The position numbers were made by a program, and so were the translations under genes. A DNA stretch of 64,000 nucleotides from CBDDEC01 sp965226785. Its GTDB lineage: Bacteria; Chloroflexota; Dehalococcoidia; UBA2979. How positions within the stretch are numbered: the first letter of the stretch is position 1; every line of letters begins with the position of its first letter. Shown in pieces: positions 24,969-33,210 of this stretch. The notes under the pieces are model-generated. The model had not been told where the DNA came from, ran no database searches, and saw nothing but the letters and a program-made list of their open reading frames with translations. The stretch covers positions 1 to 64,000 of the forward strand of contig CBDDEC010000002.1 of assembly GCA_965226785.1 (NCBI GenBank). Direction: 5' to 3'.

Positions 24969-25904
24969 CGTGGGACGGCAAAACCTCATGCGGCCCACCG
25001 ATACTCATGATGCAAGCCTCCTAGCACCGGCTTGCTGACGACTCGCTGACTCGGCGTCCGCTGCACCGGCGAGCGTCCCTCCGGAGAGTCGAGCGCCAAT
25101 GATCGATGCGGCCGCATCGCGTTGTAGTGCTGGACGTACTCACCAAGCACCCGCCGGAGATGTTGTTCGTTGACCGCGATGACGTGGTCGAGGATCACTC
25201 GCGCCTGAGCGTCCCGATGACGCGCTCGGCGATGGCGTTGGCATTCGGCGCGTGCACCGGAGTCAGAATCGTCTCGATCCCGAGCCGTCGAGCGCGTGCG
25301 ATGAAGTCCCCGCCATAGCTACGGTCGCGGTCTCGGATGAGGAACCCTGGCTGCTGACCCCAGGCGGTCGCCTCGATCATCTGCTGCCAGATCCAGGGCG
25401 CGTTCGGATGCTCCGTGACGTTCCAGTGCCGGATGCGGCGCCGGTCGTGGTCGATCACGATGAGCACGGAGAGCGTGCGGAAGGTGAGCGTCTGGACCGT
25501 GAACAGATCGGCGGCCCAGATGCTGGACGCGTGGTTGCGCAGAAACGTGCGCCACGACTGGCTCGGGGGGCGCCGCAGCGCCTGCTGACGGTAGCGGCTC
25601 ACGGTGCGAGCGCTGACCTCGAAGCCAAGGGCACGCAGCTCGCCGACGATGCGGACGGCGCCCCACCGCGGATGCTCAGTGGCGATGCGGACGATCAGCT
25701 GTCGCCAGCTCTGCGGGAATGTGGGGTCGCCCGGAGCCGCGACGACTCTTCCAGCGCCAGTAGGCGCGCCAAGCAGAACGATGCCACCGCACCACCGTGT
25801 CCGGCTCGACCATCACGAGCGTGCCTCGCCAGCCGGACCAACCGCGTGCCAGTAGTGACCAGAATCGGCGGTCGTGGCGACGGAGCCGCGGTCGACGACG
25901 GCCC
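24969..25904 (-). mobile_element. Element A copy 2, truncated at tnp-start side
   Basis: The left end CGTGGGACGGCAAAACCT is intact. The copy follows the others to about 25904, where the transposase N-terminal region is replaced by a 96-bp small element starting GTGGGGCGGCAAT. The transposase frame is broken by two single-base insertions, near 25192 (GAGGATCACTC against GAGACACTC elsewhere) and near 25695 (GTCGCCAGC against GTCGCAGC). Confidence 0.8.
24986..25904 (-). pseudogene. Element A transposase, two frameshifts and missing N-terminus
   Basis: Pieces in three frames align to the intact copy at 55925-57010. C-terminal part with LDHVIAVNEQHLRRVLGEYV; middle with SIWAADLFTVQTL and FLIRDRDRSYGGDF (first two catalytic Asp) and the Glu region; N-terminal part with VEPDTVVRWHRSAW. 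Frameshifts lie near 25192 and 25695, and about 60 N-terminal codons are lost. Confidence 0.75.
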
Positions 25905-26000
25905 GTGGGGCGGCAATATTCCATCCGGCCCATGATTCCAGCGTTTCGGAGTCAGCCTGTCGAGCCTCCGAGATAGGCGGATCGGGTTTTCGTGCCCCAC
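25905..26000. mobile_element. 96-bp non-autonomous element (MITE-like), copy 1
   Basis: Ends GTGGGGCGGCAATATTCC and, inverted, GTGGGGCACGAAAACCCGAT. They share the GTGGGRCGGCAAAACC pattern and spacing of element A's ends, but there is no coding content. It sits exactly at the left edge of the 1.58-kb duplication in both places, implying the element end was a recombination point. Confidence 0.6.
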
Positions 26001-26086
26001 AGGGGAACTACCATCACCCTGGCTCTCACGATCGAGGTACCCGGGAGTCGGTAGCGAAGTCGGACGTGTCGAGGAGGTGAGATGTC

Positions 26087-27025
26087 ATGCGAGGAGTCGG
26101 AGTAGTCGAGTTCGGCGGTCCGGAGGTGCTTCGGGTCGTTGACCTCCCTGAGGTTCACGCCGGTGCCGGCCAGGTACGGATCAGGGTGCATGCGGCCAGC
26201 GTTAATCCGACTGATACCTCGACACGCAATGGAACGCGTGCCGTCGCGCTGCGTGAGATTCCACCGCCGTACATCCCCGGCATGGACGGGGCCGGTGTGA
26301 TCGATGAGATCGGACCCGGCACCGACACCGACCTAGCCCTTGGCGACGCCGTGATGGCGATGGTCATTCCGAGCGGGAGCCACGGCGCCTACCGCGAGAG
26401 CATCGTGCTCTCCGCCGACTCGGTCGTGCGCGCACCAACGAACGCATCGCACGTCGAAGCGGCCACCCTACCGATGAACGGACTGACAGCGCGGCAGTCC
26501 CTCGACCAGCTCGCACTCGAACCAGGCCAGACCATCGCCGTCACAGGCGCGGCCGGATGCTACGGCGGCTACGTCGTGCAGCTCGCGAAAGCCGAGGGGC
26601 TGCGCGTCGTTGCCGATGCGTCGAGTGTCGACGAACACCTGGTTGCCGATCTCGGTGCCGACATCGTCGTACCCCGCGGGGACGACATCGCGATGCAGGT
26701 ACGAAAGGTGGCCCCCGACGGTGTCGACGGCCTGGCCGACGGAGCCGTTCAGAGGGAACTAGCCGTCGGTGCCTTACGCGACGGCGGCGCCTTCGCCTCG
26801 GTGCGCGGCTGGGAAGGCGTCGGCGAACGCGGCATTACGTTCCACCGAACATCGGTGCGTACTTACGACCACCGAGCAGACCTCCTAGACCAGTTGCGGC
26901 AGCAGGCGGAGGACGGCGTTGTGACCCTCCGCGTCGCCGCGACCTATGCGCCAGATCAGGCGGCCGAAGCACATCGACGCCTTGAGGCTGGCGGCACCCG
27001 CGGACGCTGCGTGATCGTGTTCTGA
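26087..27025 (+). CDS. NADPH:quinone oxidoreductase-like zinc-less MDR protein
   Basis: 312-residue medium-chain dehydrogenase/reductase of the quinone oxidoreductase group. GroES-like domain (MRGVGVVEFGGPEVLRVVDL, AASVNPTDTSTRNG, IPGMDGAGVIDEIG), then Rossmann domain with ITVAVTGAAG-type turn (AVTGAAGCYGGYVVQLAKAEG), and the C-terminal YAPDQAAEAHRRLEAGGTRG typical of the QOR family. Zinc-ligand Cys/His residues are absent, so NADPH-dependent reduction of quinones or enones is likely. The start at 26087 follows a GAGGAGGTGAG ribosome site. The gene is followed by the nucleotidyltransferase after 30 bases. An identical copy is at 44972. Confidence 0.85.
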   Translation: MRGVGVVEFGGPEVLRVVDLPEVHAGAGQVRIRVHAASVNPTDTSTRNGTRAVALREIPPPYIPGMDGAGVIDEIGPGTDTDLALGDAVMAMVIPSGSHGAYRESIVLSADSVVRAPTNASHVEAATLPMNGLTARQSLDQLALEPGQTIAVTGAAGCYGGYVVQLAKAEGLRVVADASSVDEHLVADLGADIVVPRGDDIAMQVRKVAPDGVDGLADGAVQRELAVGALRDGGAFASVRGWEGVGERGITFHRTSVRTYDHRADLLDQLRQQAEDGVVTLRVAATYAPDQAAEAHRRLEAGGTRGRCVIVF

Positions 27026-27055
27026 CCCGACTGACGTGCCGAAAGCGGGGAACCC

Positions 27056-27940
27056 GTGACACCGAGGCTTCTCGCAGGGGAGCGGATAGCTTCGCGGTAC
27101 CAGGCTGTCCTCCTCGCGGCGGGCCGTGGCTCCCGGCTCGGGCCAGAAGGCGCGGATATGCCCAAGTCGTTGCTGCCGATTGGGCCTCGCTCGCTGACCG
27201 ACAAAACCGAGACCAGCCTCCTTCGTCGCCAGGTGGAGCTGCTAGCCGCCTGCGGGGTCGAGCAGATCGTGGTCGTGGTCGGCTACCAACGCCAGCTGAT
27301 GATCGACGCCCTCGACGAGTGGGCGCCCGACATTCAGGTGGTCGTCAACGCGACGCCTGACATGCAGACGTCCGGCAGCCTGCACAGCTTCCAGTTCGCA
27401 GCGCGCGCCGGGCTGGGCATCCTCGACGGCAGCAAGCAAACGCTCCTGATGGACGCGGACATCGTGTACCAGCGCGCTGCCCTGCAACGCCTACTCGACA
27501 GCGATGGCACCACGTTGCTCGTTTGCTCCCGGTTCGCAGGCGACGCTGAGGAAGTCCTCGTCTATGGCACCCTTGACCGTCCGCGGTTTCTCGGAAAGGG
27601 CCCGACGGAAGCCCTGGTCGGCGGCGAAGAGTGCCTGGGCGAGGCAACGGGCATCATCAAGATCGCACCGGACGAGCACGCGCTGACGCGCGAGCTGATC
27701 GACTGGCTGCTCGGCGACCCGGACGCACCGAAGGAGAGCAACGCCTACCGCGGATTCGGTCCGGCGCGGCGCGCCACCGAGCATGAAGAGCTGTCGCAAA
27801 GGCTCATGGACCTCGGGCGCATGCGGTGCGTGACCTTCCGCGAAGAGCTGATCTTCATGGAGGTGGACACCGCAGGTGAGTACGTCCGGCTGCGCGAGTC
27901 CGTCTATCCGGCCCTGTTGAGGGCGGAGTCCGAAGCGTAG
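27056..27940 (+). CDS. NTP-transferase (sugar/phosphocholine nucleotidyltransferase type)
   Basis: 294-residue nucleotidyltransferase. The N-terminal nucleotide-binding signature is AVLLAAGRGSRLG with Lys in MPKSLLPIG, then VVVGYQ, NATPDMQTSGSLHSFQFA, and the metal-binding MDADIVYQ. Later DEHALTRELIDWLL and EVDTAGEYVRLRE recall phosphocholine/aminoethylphosphonate cytidylyltransferases (the EVDT/D-x-E position binds metal). It would activate a phosphorylated headgroup or sugar with CTP or UTP. The start is GTG 27056. Downstream is an IS6-like copy only 12 bases after the stop, so any operon partner is lost. A broken copy lies at 45941. Confidence 0.75.
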   Translation: MTPRLLAGERIASRYQAVLLAAGRGSRLGPEGADMPKSLLPIGPRSLTDKTETSLLRRQVELLAACGVEQIVVVVGYQRQLMIDALDEWAPDIQVVVNATPDMQTSGSLHSFQFAARAGLGILDGSKQTLLMDADIVYQRAALQRLLDSDGTTLLVCSRFAGDAEEVLVYGTLDRPRFLGKGPTEALVGGEECLGEATGIIKIAPDEHALTRELIDWLLGDPDAPKESNAYRGFGPARRATEHEELSQRLMDLGRMRCVTFREELIFMEVDTAGEYVRLRESVYPALLRAESEA

Positions 27941-27951
27941 CGACTACGGAT

Positions 27952-28904
27952 GGCTCCGTCAGATCTGAGACGCGGGCGTGCGCCAACCTTGCAGCCGATC
28001 GCGGTGCCCCCTCTTGGTTCATGCTGCCGCCGCGATGAGCGAACGCCAGCGAGCGATGAAGACTCGTCTCTGTTCGGCCAGCGAGAGGTGACCTTCGCCT
28101 CGGCGGCGGACCCGCAGGTAATGGCGCACCTCATCGAACGCCGTACAGAAGCGTGAGGCTGATTCGAAGCTCCCGAAACCGAGCATCGGGTAGTAGCGCT
28201 GCTTCACGGCCCGATGGCTCTGCTCCGTGTAGTTGTTGAGGTACTGCGTCGTCCGGTGCCATGCCTTGCGGCCGATGATCCAGCGGATCGCCCGCCGGTA
28301 GGCGGGATGCAGGTCGGTCGTGATTCGTCGAGGCCGGCCGTCGGCGACCTCGAGCAGGCGCCGGAGGAACAGGCGCGCCGCATACTTGTCGCGGCGCTCG
28401 CTGAGCATCGAGTCGATGAGGTCACCGTTGTGATCGACCGCTCGGTAGAGGTAGCACCAGCGTCCGCCGACCTTCACGTACGTCTCGTCGAGATACCACG
28501 AGACGCCTGTGCTGCCTCGCCGCTTGGCGCGCAGCTGCTCGGCGAGGAACGGTGCGAACCTGAACTCCCAGGCACGGACCGTCTCATGCGTCACCTGGAA
28601 GCCGCGGTCCAGCAGCAGCTCGGCGACATCGCGGAAGCTGAGCTTGTAGCGGAGGCGCCAGAGCACCGCGAGCAACACGACGTCCGTCGGGTACTGGAGA
28701 TCGTTGAATGGTGTACCCGTCCGCTCGTTGAAGATACGGTCGCAGTCGCTGCAACAGAAGGTTCGGTAGCCCAGCGAAGTGCGTCGACGCCGGCGAGTGG
28801 TCTGATCTGAGTCACAGCGCGGGCAGATCACGGTCGGTCCTCTCCTGGATCGTCAGTGAGCGCGACGCTAGCAGGAGAGTCGTGGTCTGAGATCTGACGG
28901 AACC
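27952..28904 (-). mobile_element. IS6-like element B copy 2
   Basis: Ends GGCTCCGTCAGATCTGAG (left) and the inverted complement of GGTTCCGTCAGATCTCAG (right), 953 bp. One intact transposase gene. No 8-bp target duplication at the ends, as for the other copies, which suggests later recombination between copies. Confidence 0.85.
28019..28831 (-). CDS. IS6-type DDE transposase with N-terminal zinc ribbon
   Basis: 270 residues, intact. N-terminal zinc ribbon ICPRCDSDQ and CCSDCDRIF, then HTH-like region (YKLSFRDVAELLLDRGFQVT), catalytic Asp in SWYLDETYVKVGGRW, Asp in ITTDLHPAYRRAIRW and Glu in YTEQSHRAVKQRYYP. A replicative DDE transposase that fuses replicons into cointegrates, so two copies can delete or invert the DNA between them. 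Confidence 0.88.
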   Translation of the reverse strand: MICPRCDSDQTTRRRRRTSLGYRTFCCSDCDRIFNERTGTPFNDLQYPTDVVLLAVLWRLRYKLSFRDVAELLLDRGFQVTHETVRAWEFRFAPFLAEQLRAKRRGSTGVSWYLDETYVKVGGRWCYLYRAVDHNGDLIDSMLSERRDKYAARLFLRRLLEVADGRPRRITTDLHPAYRRAIRWIIGRKAWHRTTQYLNNYTEQSHRAVKQRYYPMLGFGSFESASRFCTAFDEVRHYLRVRRRGEGHLSLAEQRRVFIARWRSLIAAAA

Positions 28905-28974
28905 AACCCGGGGCGGTTCAATCCGACTCTCATCCCTGCGTTGGGTGCTCCTCGCCATTCTGCATTCGCCCCGC

Positions 28975-29430
28975 CTAAACGTCTGTGACGCTGCCCTCCC
29001 CCGACAACGACCCCTGGCGATCGCGCGCCTCGCCAATGTGACGCCACAGCGTCTCTCGCAGCGTCTCGCCGAGTTCGTTCTCGCGGCCGGGCACCGCACC
29101 AATCGCGGCAATGTCACTTCCATAGTGCTGGGTCGTCCCCGGGTAGAGCGTGGCCGCGAAGCTCACCACATGGCGCCCCGCCCCGTCGCGGATCGCGTCA
29201 CGATAGGAGTGCATCTTGTCGACGTCGGATTTCACTGGCAGCCCCGAGCCCTGGTCGTCAGCGTCCAGCTTGTACTTCGGATCGAAGAGCAGCATGTCGA
29301 GGTCGCCGTCCGGCATGCCGATCTCGACGGCGACGCGTTCGGCGACGCCGAGCATGGTCACGGACGCCCGGCAGATCTGCTGGAGCGATTGGTCACCGGC
29401 CAGCCGCCGTTCGTTGGCGACGATCCGACG
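28975..29430 (-). pseudogene. PD-(D/E)XK nuclease C-terminal fragment (McrC-like/DUF2357 type)
   Basis: Minus-strand frame with GDLDMLLFDPKYKLD, a typical PD-(D/E)XK core (Asp, then DxK), followed by VKSDVDKMHSYRDAIRD, AATLYPGTTQHYG, IAAIGAVPGREN and a final helix (ELGETLRETLWRHIGEA). The pattern DxKY...DVDKMHxYRDAI is that of DUF2357-linked nucleases that partner McrB-like GTPase/ATPase proteins in type IV-like restriction. Upstream residues in the open frame look unnatural, so the N-terminal part of the gene is lost. Interestingly, a McrB-like ATPase fragment is present at 46371. Confidence 0.55.
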
Positions 29431-30099
29431 GAGCACGGATGAGGCTAGGAGTCTCGGCTGAATCGCGTGGGCTTGAGCAACTTCCGCATACGACCGATCA
29501 GCGCGCCGTACCTCGGCGGGCGAGGAGGTGCAGGCAGTGGCTTTGGCGGGGCTGGCGCAACCATCTAAGCGCGCCCACCGCGAAGGCCGGCGATCCACCT
29601 GTGGAGCTTCGGGACACGCATCATGATCACTGGGACCTCCCCGTGCGCGGCCGCGACGCACGCGATCCGCTGGAAACCCGCACCGGCAGGCGCGTCCCAC
29701 GCCGCGCCAACAGAGAACCCCCCGGCCAGTATGGCGCGGAGAGACTAACGTGTGGGACCACGAAAAGCGATCCGGGTGGACGTGAGCCTCGACCCCGAGA
29801 ACGAGGACGCCCGCTGCTACTCGACTCCGCGCAGCGAATGCTAGCTGGATAGGAGCGGGAACACTCGCTCCTCTACGACCACGTGATCGAAGCGCGAGCG
29901 CAGCTCCGAGACGCCGAAGAGCGTGCGTCGGATCGATTCCTGCGCGCCCGCGCCCCGCGATCGTCGCGGCCGTGTCGAATACGCATAGCAGGCGATTCGC
30001 GTACGGCTCGAACACGTCTAGGTCGTTCAGGGGCGTGTGCACCGCCGCGCAAGAAGAGGTAGCCGGGGCCGATCCGTTTGAGCCGCTTGCTGTCCGCCC
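29431..30099. other. Scrambled stretch with terminase-like scrap
   Basis: No intact gene. On the minus strand next to element A (30030-30099) the frame ADSKRLKRIGPGYLFLRG closely parallels ADSMRLKRVGDGYIYLRG of the TerL at 20830. A second phage-terminase remnant was therefore hit by this element A. The remaining 550 bases read as frame-shifted fragments I cannot assign (DVFEPYANRLLCVFDTAATI on the minus strand is the most protein-like). Confidence 0.4.
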
Positions 30100-31218
30100 C
30101 GTGGGACGGCAAAACCTCATGCGGCCCACCGATACTCATGATGCAAGCCTCCTAGCACCGGCTTGCTGACGACTCGCTGCTCGGCGTCCGCTGCACCGGC
30201 GAGCGTCCCTCCGGAGAGTCGAGCGACAATGATCGATGCGGACGCATCGCGTTGTAGTGCTGGACGTACTCACCAAGCACCCGCCGGAGATGTTGTTCGT
30301 TGACCGCGATGACATGGTCGAGACACTCGCGCCTGAGCGTGCCGATGACGCGCTCGGCGATGGCGTTGGCATTCGGCGCGTGCACCGGAGTCAGAATCGT
30401 CTCGATCCCGAGCCGTCGAGCGCGTGCGATGAAGTCTCCGCCATAGCTACGGTCGCGGTCTCGGATCAGGAACCCTGGCTGCTGACCCCAGGCGGTCGCC
30501 TCGATCATCTGCTGCCAGATCCAGGGCGCGTTCGGGTGCTCCGTGACGTTCCAGTGCCGGATGCGGCGCCGGTCGTGGTCGATCACGATGAGCACGTAGA
30601 GCGTGCGGAAGGCGAGCGTCTGGACCGTGAACAGATCGGCGGCCCAGATGCTGGACGCGTGGTTGCGGAGAAACGTGCGCCACGACTGGCTCGGGGGGCG
30701 CCGCAGCGCTTGCCGGCGGTAGCGACTCACGGTGCGGGCGCTGACCTCGAAGCCAAGGGCACGCAGCTCGCCGACGATGCGGACGGCGCCCCACCGCGGA
30801 TGCTCAGTGGCGATGCGGACGATCAGCTGTCGCAGCTCTGCGGGAATCCGGGGTCGTCCGGAGCGGCGACGACTCTTCCAGCGCCAGTAGGCGCGCCAAG
30901 CAGAACGATGCCAGCGCACCACCGTGTCCGGCTCGACCATCACGAGCGTGCCTCGCCAGCCGGACCAACCGCGTGCCAGTAGTGACCAGAATCGGCGGTC
31001 GTGGCGACGGAGCCGCGGTCGACGACGGCCCCTTGTGTAGACGGCGAGCTGATGCCGCAGCGCCAAGTTCTCGAGGACGAGATCGCGGCGGGCGCGGACC
31101 GAAGCGAAGAGTGCTGCGACAAGCAGACGGAGGTAGAGCACAGACGAGCCTCTCGTGGCTCGCCGATACTCTGCTATCTCAGGACAGAGCTGCACCTATC
31201 AGGTTTTGCCGTCCCACG
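30100..31218 (-). mobile_element. Element A copy 3 (complete ends)
   Basis: Both ends present as perfect 18-bp inverted repeats (CGTGGGACGGCAAAACCT), total 1119 bp. The transposase frame is complete except for a C-terminal shift. Flanks: left CGCCCC, right ACCCCG; no target-site duplication visible. Confidence 0.88.
30152..31195 (-). CDS. Element A integrase-core transposase, C-terminally frameshifted
   Basis: 347 residues. HTH-like N-terminal half (VARRDLVLENLALRHQLA-like, PDTVVRWHRSAWRAYWRWKS, VRIVGELRALGFEVSARTVS), then the rve core with Asp in SIWAADLFTVQTLAF, Asp in FLIRDRDRSYGGDF and Glu in NAIAERVIGTLRRECLDHVI. One base is missing near 30178 (GCTGCTCGG against GCTGACTCGG), so the last 14 residues differ from the intact protein (RVVSKPVLGGLHHEYRWAA replaced by SESSASRC). 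All catalytic residues remain. Confidence 0.8.
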   Translation of the reverse strand: MQLCPEIAEYRRATRGSSVLYLRLLVAALFASVRARRDLVLENLALRHQLAVYTRGRRRPRLRRHDRRFWSLLARGWSGWRGTLVMVEPDTVVRWHRSAWRAYWRWKSRRRSGRPRIPAELRQLIVRIATEHPRWGAVRIVGELRALGFEVSARTVSRYRRQALRRPPSQSWRTFLRNHASSIWAADLFTVQTLAFRTLYVLIVIDHDRRRIRHWNVTEHPNAPWIWQQMIEATAWGQQPGFLIRDRDRSYGGDFIARARRLGIETILTPVHAPNANAIAERVIGTLRRECLDHVIAVNEQHLRRVLGEYVQHYNAMRPHRSLSLDSPEGRSPVQRTPSSESSASRC

Positions 31219-31331
31219 ACCCCGTCCCGAACCACGATCGTCGGTATGAAGCTGCGGTCGTGCCAAGAGAGGGCGCGCCAAGTTGTATCTGGCGCTCTCG
31301 TTCTGGGGCCAGTCGCGTGCGGCGCCGATGA

Positions 31332-31661
31332 TCAGTCCTCGAGCGGCTCCCTCAGCCACGCCGGAATGTCCCGCGTCGCATGCAGGACCCTCCAGACATC
31401 GACGTCCGCCTCTCGCTCGACATAGAAGACCAAATACGGAAACCGCCTCACGACCCACGAGCGCAGGCCGGGGAGATCGAGTTCACGCTCATATCGGGGC
31501 GAACCGCTTGCAGGGTGCTCGCCCATACGACGGAAGGCTTCCTCCAGCGCGTCGATGAAGCCTAGCGCAACCGCCGCTGGCGCCTCGGCCAGATAGTGCT
31601 CGACGGCCTCGTCGACATCGCGCCGCGCCTTGTCGCGGAGGACGACAGGTTTCCCGGTCAC
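31332..31661 (-). CDS. parE: ParE/RelE-type toxin
   Basis: About 109 residues, GTG start at 31661, 1 base after the antitoxin stop. ParE-fold toxin: DKARRDVDEAVEHYLAEAPA helix hairpin, ALGFIDALEEAFRRMGEHP, then the beta-sheet with RYERELDLPGLRSWVVRRFPYLVFYV and the end VWRVLHATRDIPAWL. ParE toxins block gyrase, RelE relatives cut mRNA; this looks ParE-like (LPGLRxWxVxxFPYLVFY). It forms an operon with the ParD-type antitoxin upstream. The module appears intact among the IS copies; its presence may stabilise the region. Confidence 0.85.
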   Translation of the reverse strand: MTGKPVVLRDKARRDVDEAVEHYLAEAPAAVALGFIDALEEAFRRMGEHPASGSPRYERELDLPGLRSWVVRRFPYLVFYVEREADVDVWRVLHATRDIPAWLREPLED

Positions 31662-31662
31662 C

Positions 31663-31896
31663 CTAACCGGCTTCGCGGACCCGATCGCGAAGCCGGCCGA
31701 GGTAGTCCGCATTGGCGGTGACCGACGGCGGCGATGCCCCGCCTTCGAGGAGCAGGCTGCGCAGGTGCCGGCGATCCTGGTCCTTGCGGATCAACTCGCG
31801 GACGTACTCGCTTGACGAGCTGTAGCCGCGGCCGCTGACCTGCTGGTCCACGAAGGACTTAAGATCCTCGGGGAGCGATATGTTCATCGTGCTCAT
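31663..31896 (-). CDS. parD: ParD-type ribbon-helix-helix antitoxin
   Basis: 77 residues. RHH DNA-binding domain MNISLPEDLKSFVDQQV followed by GYSSSSEYVRELIRKDQDR, the family signature, then a disordered toxin-binding tail. Start ATG 31896 with no better alternative. Direct repeat TTGCCAAACTTTGCCAA on the coding strand about 20-35 bases upstream may be the operator for autoregulation; this is inference from position only. Confidence 0.87.
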   Translation of the reverse strand: MSTMNISLPEDLKSFVDQQVSGRGYSSSSEYVRELIRKDQDRRHLRSLLLEGGASPPSVTANADYLGRLRDRVREAG

Positions 31897-31957
31897 GCCG
31901 CAACGCTAACCGGATTGGCAAAGTTTGGCAAGATGGCGCGGGGAGGTGGACGTGCCC

Positions 31958-31990
31958 GTGGGGCGGAGCCTCTGTGTCAAGCGGCCTCGG
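31958..31990. mobile_element. IS110 right-end remnant in an element-A-like end
   Basis: CCCGTGGGGCGG followed by AGCCTCTGTGTCAAGCGG. The second part is the end of the IS110 at 61617-62892, including its last transposase codons and stop. The first part is the outer terminus of an element-A-type element. Here the rest of the IS110 is replaced by an IS6-like copy at 31992. Confidence 0.7.
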
Positions 31991-31991
31991 T

Positions 31992-32940
31992 GGCTCCGTC
32001 AGAACTCAGACCACCGATCCGCTGCTAGCGTCGGAGTGAACGACGACGCTGGGGAGGATTGCCTGTGATGTGCCCGCGCTGCAGCTCGAGTGAGACTAGT
32101 TCGCGCAGCCGACGCACCTCCACGGGCTACTGCACGTTCGCATGCCGCGCTTGCGGAACGGTCTTCAACGAGCGAACGGGCACGCCGTTTAACGACCTCC
32201 AGTACCCGACCGACGTGGTGATGCTCGCCGTGCTGTGGCGCCTGCGCTACAAGCTGAGCTTCCGCGACGTCGCCGAGATGCTGCTCCAGCGCGGATTCGA
32301 AGTCACGCACGAGACGGTTCGTGTGTGGGAGTTCCGGTTCGCGCCCTTGCTCGCCAGTCAGCTGCGCGCGAAGCGGCGCGGCCGCGCCGGCGTGTCTTGG
32401 TACCTCGACGAGACGTACCTGAAAGTCGGCGGTCGTTGGTGCTACCTCTATCGCGCGATCGACCACAGGGGCGAACTCATCGACTCGATGCTCAGCGAAC
32501 GCCGCGACAAGCACGCAGCGCGACGGTTCCTACGACGGTTAGTCGAGATCTCTGAAGGCAAGCCCGCACGGATCACGACTGACCTCCACCCCGCGTATCG
32601 GCGTGCGATCCGCTGGATCATCGGACGCAAGGCGTGGCACCGGACGACGCAGTACCTGAACAACTACACCGAGCAGAGCCATCGCGCCGTGAAGCAGCGC
32701 TACTACCCGATGCTCGGCTTCGGGAGCTTCGAGTCAGCGTCGCGTTTCTGCAGCGCATTCGACGAGCTGCGACAGTACTTTCGCGTTCGCCGCCGCGGCG
32801 ACGCCCATGTCTCGCTCGCCGCGCAACGACGGTTGTTCCTGGCTCGCTGGCGTTCGCTGATCGCGGAGGCGGCTGCGGCGTAGACCGGTCACTAACCCGC
32901 GATTTGCGTCGGTCCCGCCATCGGTCGTCTGAGATCTGAC
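31992..32940 (+). mobile_element. IS6-like element B copy 3
   Basis: The left end is GGCTCCGTCAGAACTCAG. The right end is the inverted complement of GTCAGATCTCAGACGACC, but its outer GGC is lost (CTGACAGGGAT instead of CTGACAGTGCC). Identical to copy 4 but in opposite orientation. The two bracket 1.9 kb holding an IS110 and a phage gene fragment. Confidence 0.82.
32068..32883 (+). CDS. IS6-type DDE transposase
   Basis: About 271 residues. Start ATG 32068 chosen because GGGGAGGA lies 9-16 bases upstream. Zinc ribbon MCPRCSSSE and CRACGTVF, YKLSFRDVAEMLLQRGFEVT, catalytic blocks SWYLDETYLKVGGRW, ITTDLHPAYRRAIRW, YTEQSHRAVKQRYYP. The protein is the same as that encoded by copy 4 at 34927-35742. 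Confidence 0.88.
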   Translation: MCPRCSSSETSSRSRRTSTGYCTFACRACGTVFNERTGTPFNDLQYPTDVVMLAVLWRLRYKLSFRDVAEMLLQRGFEVTHETVRVWEFRFAPLLASQLRAKRRGRAGVSWYLDETYLKVGGRWCYLYRAIDHRGELIDSMLSERRDKHAARRFLRRLVEISEGKPARITTDLHPAYRRAIRWIIGRKAWHRTTQYLNNYTEQSHRAVKQRYYPMLGFGSFESASRFCSAFDELRQYFRVRRRGDAHVSLAAQRRLFLARWRSLIAEAAAA

Positions 32941-33001
32941 AGGGATGATCGGTACGACGCCCAGCCACCACTAGGCGGCGAGCGTTTACGGTGCCGGGTG
33001 G

Positions 33002-33205
33002 GCTCCCGGGCTCGGTCTGACCCCAGATTCTGACTGGCGCTTCGGCTGCTCTCGCTCTGATCTGTCGGCCGCGCCTCCGAGTCCATCTGGCACGCACCGG
33101 TCGGGCGAACGTGACCTCATAGGAGCCTGCCTTGGCGGCTCGTCCCTGTCCTGTCCGCCGTCCCGGCACGTGCGGCCACCCTGCACAGATTGTTCGATGA
33201 AGGGA
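33002..33205 (+). ncRNA. Candidate bridge-RNA region of IS110 element D
   Basis: Members of the IS110 group encode a structured bridge RNA in the non-coding end before the recombinase gene. Here about 200 bases of non-coding sequence with several GC-rich inverted pairs precede the start at 33211. I cannot fold it by eye; the call rests on position and family knowledge only. Confidence 0.35.
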
Positions 33206-33210
33206 TGACG

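Larger units (their letters stand above)
25904..27485 (+). repeat. 1.58-kb direct repeat, copy 1
   Basis: Identical, apart from one base I can see (27332 a versus 46217 g), to 44789-46370 in the same orientation. It begins at a 96-bp small element with GTGGGGC ends, includes the whole quinone oxidoreductase gene, and stops 430 bases into the nucleotidyltransferase gene. Only this copy has the complete nucleotidyltransferase, so this copy is likely ancestral, or the second was cut secondarily. Confidence 0.93.

Noticed and set aside
28975..30129. 385-codon minus-strand gene continuous with the PD-(D/E)XK tail
   Set aside because: The upstream two thirds show Arg/Ala-rich composition typical of shadow frames and contain element A end sequence. 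Only the last 150 codons resemble a protein family.
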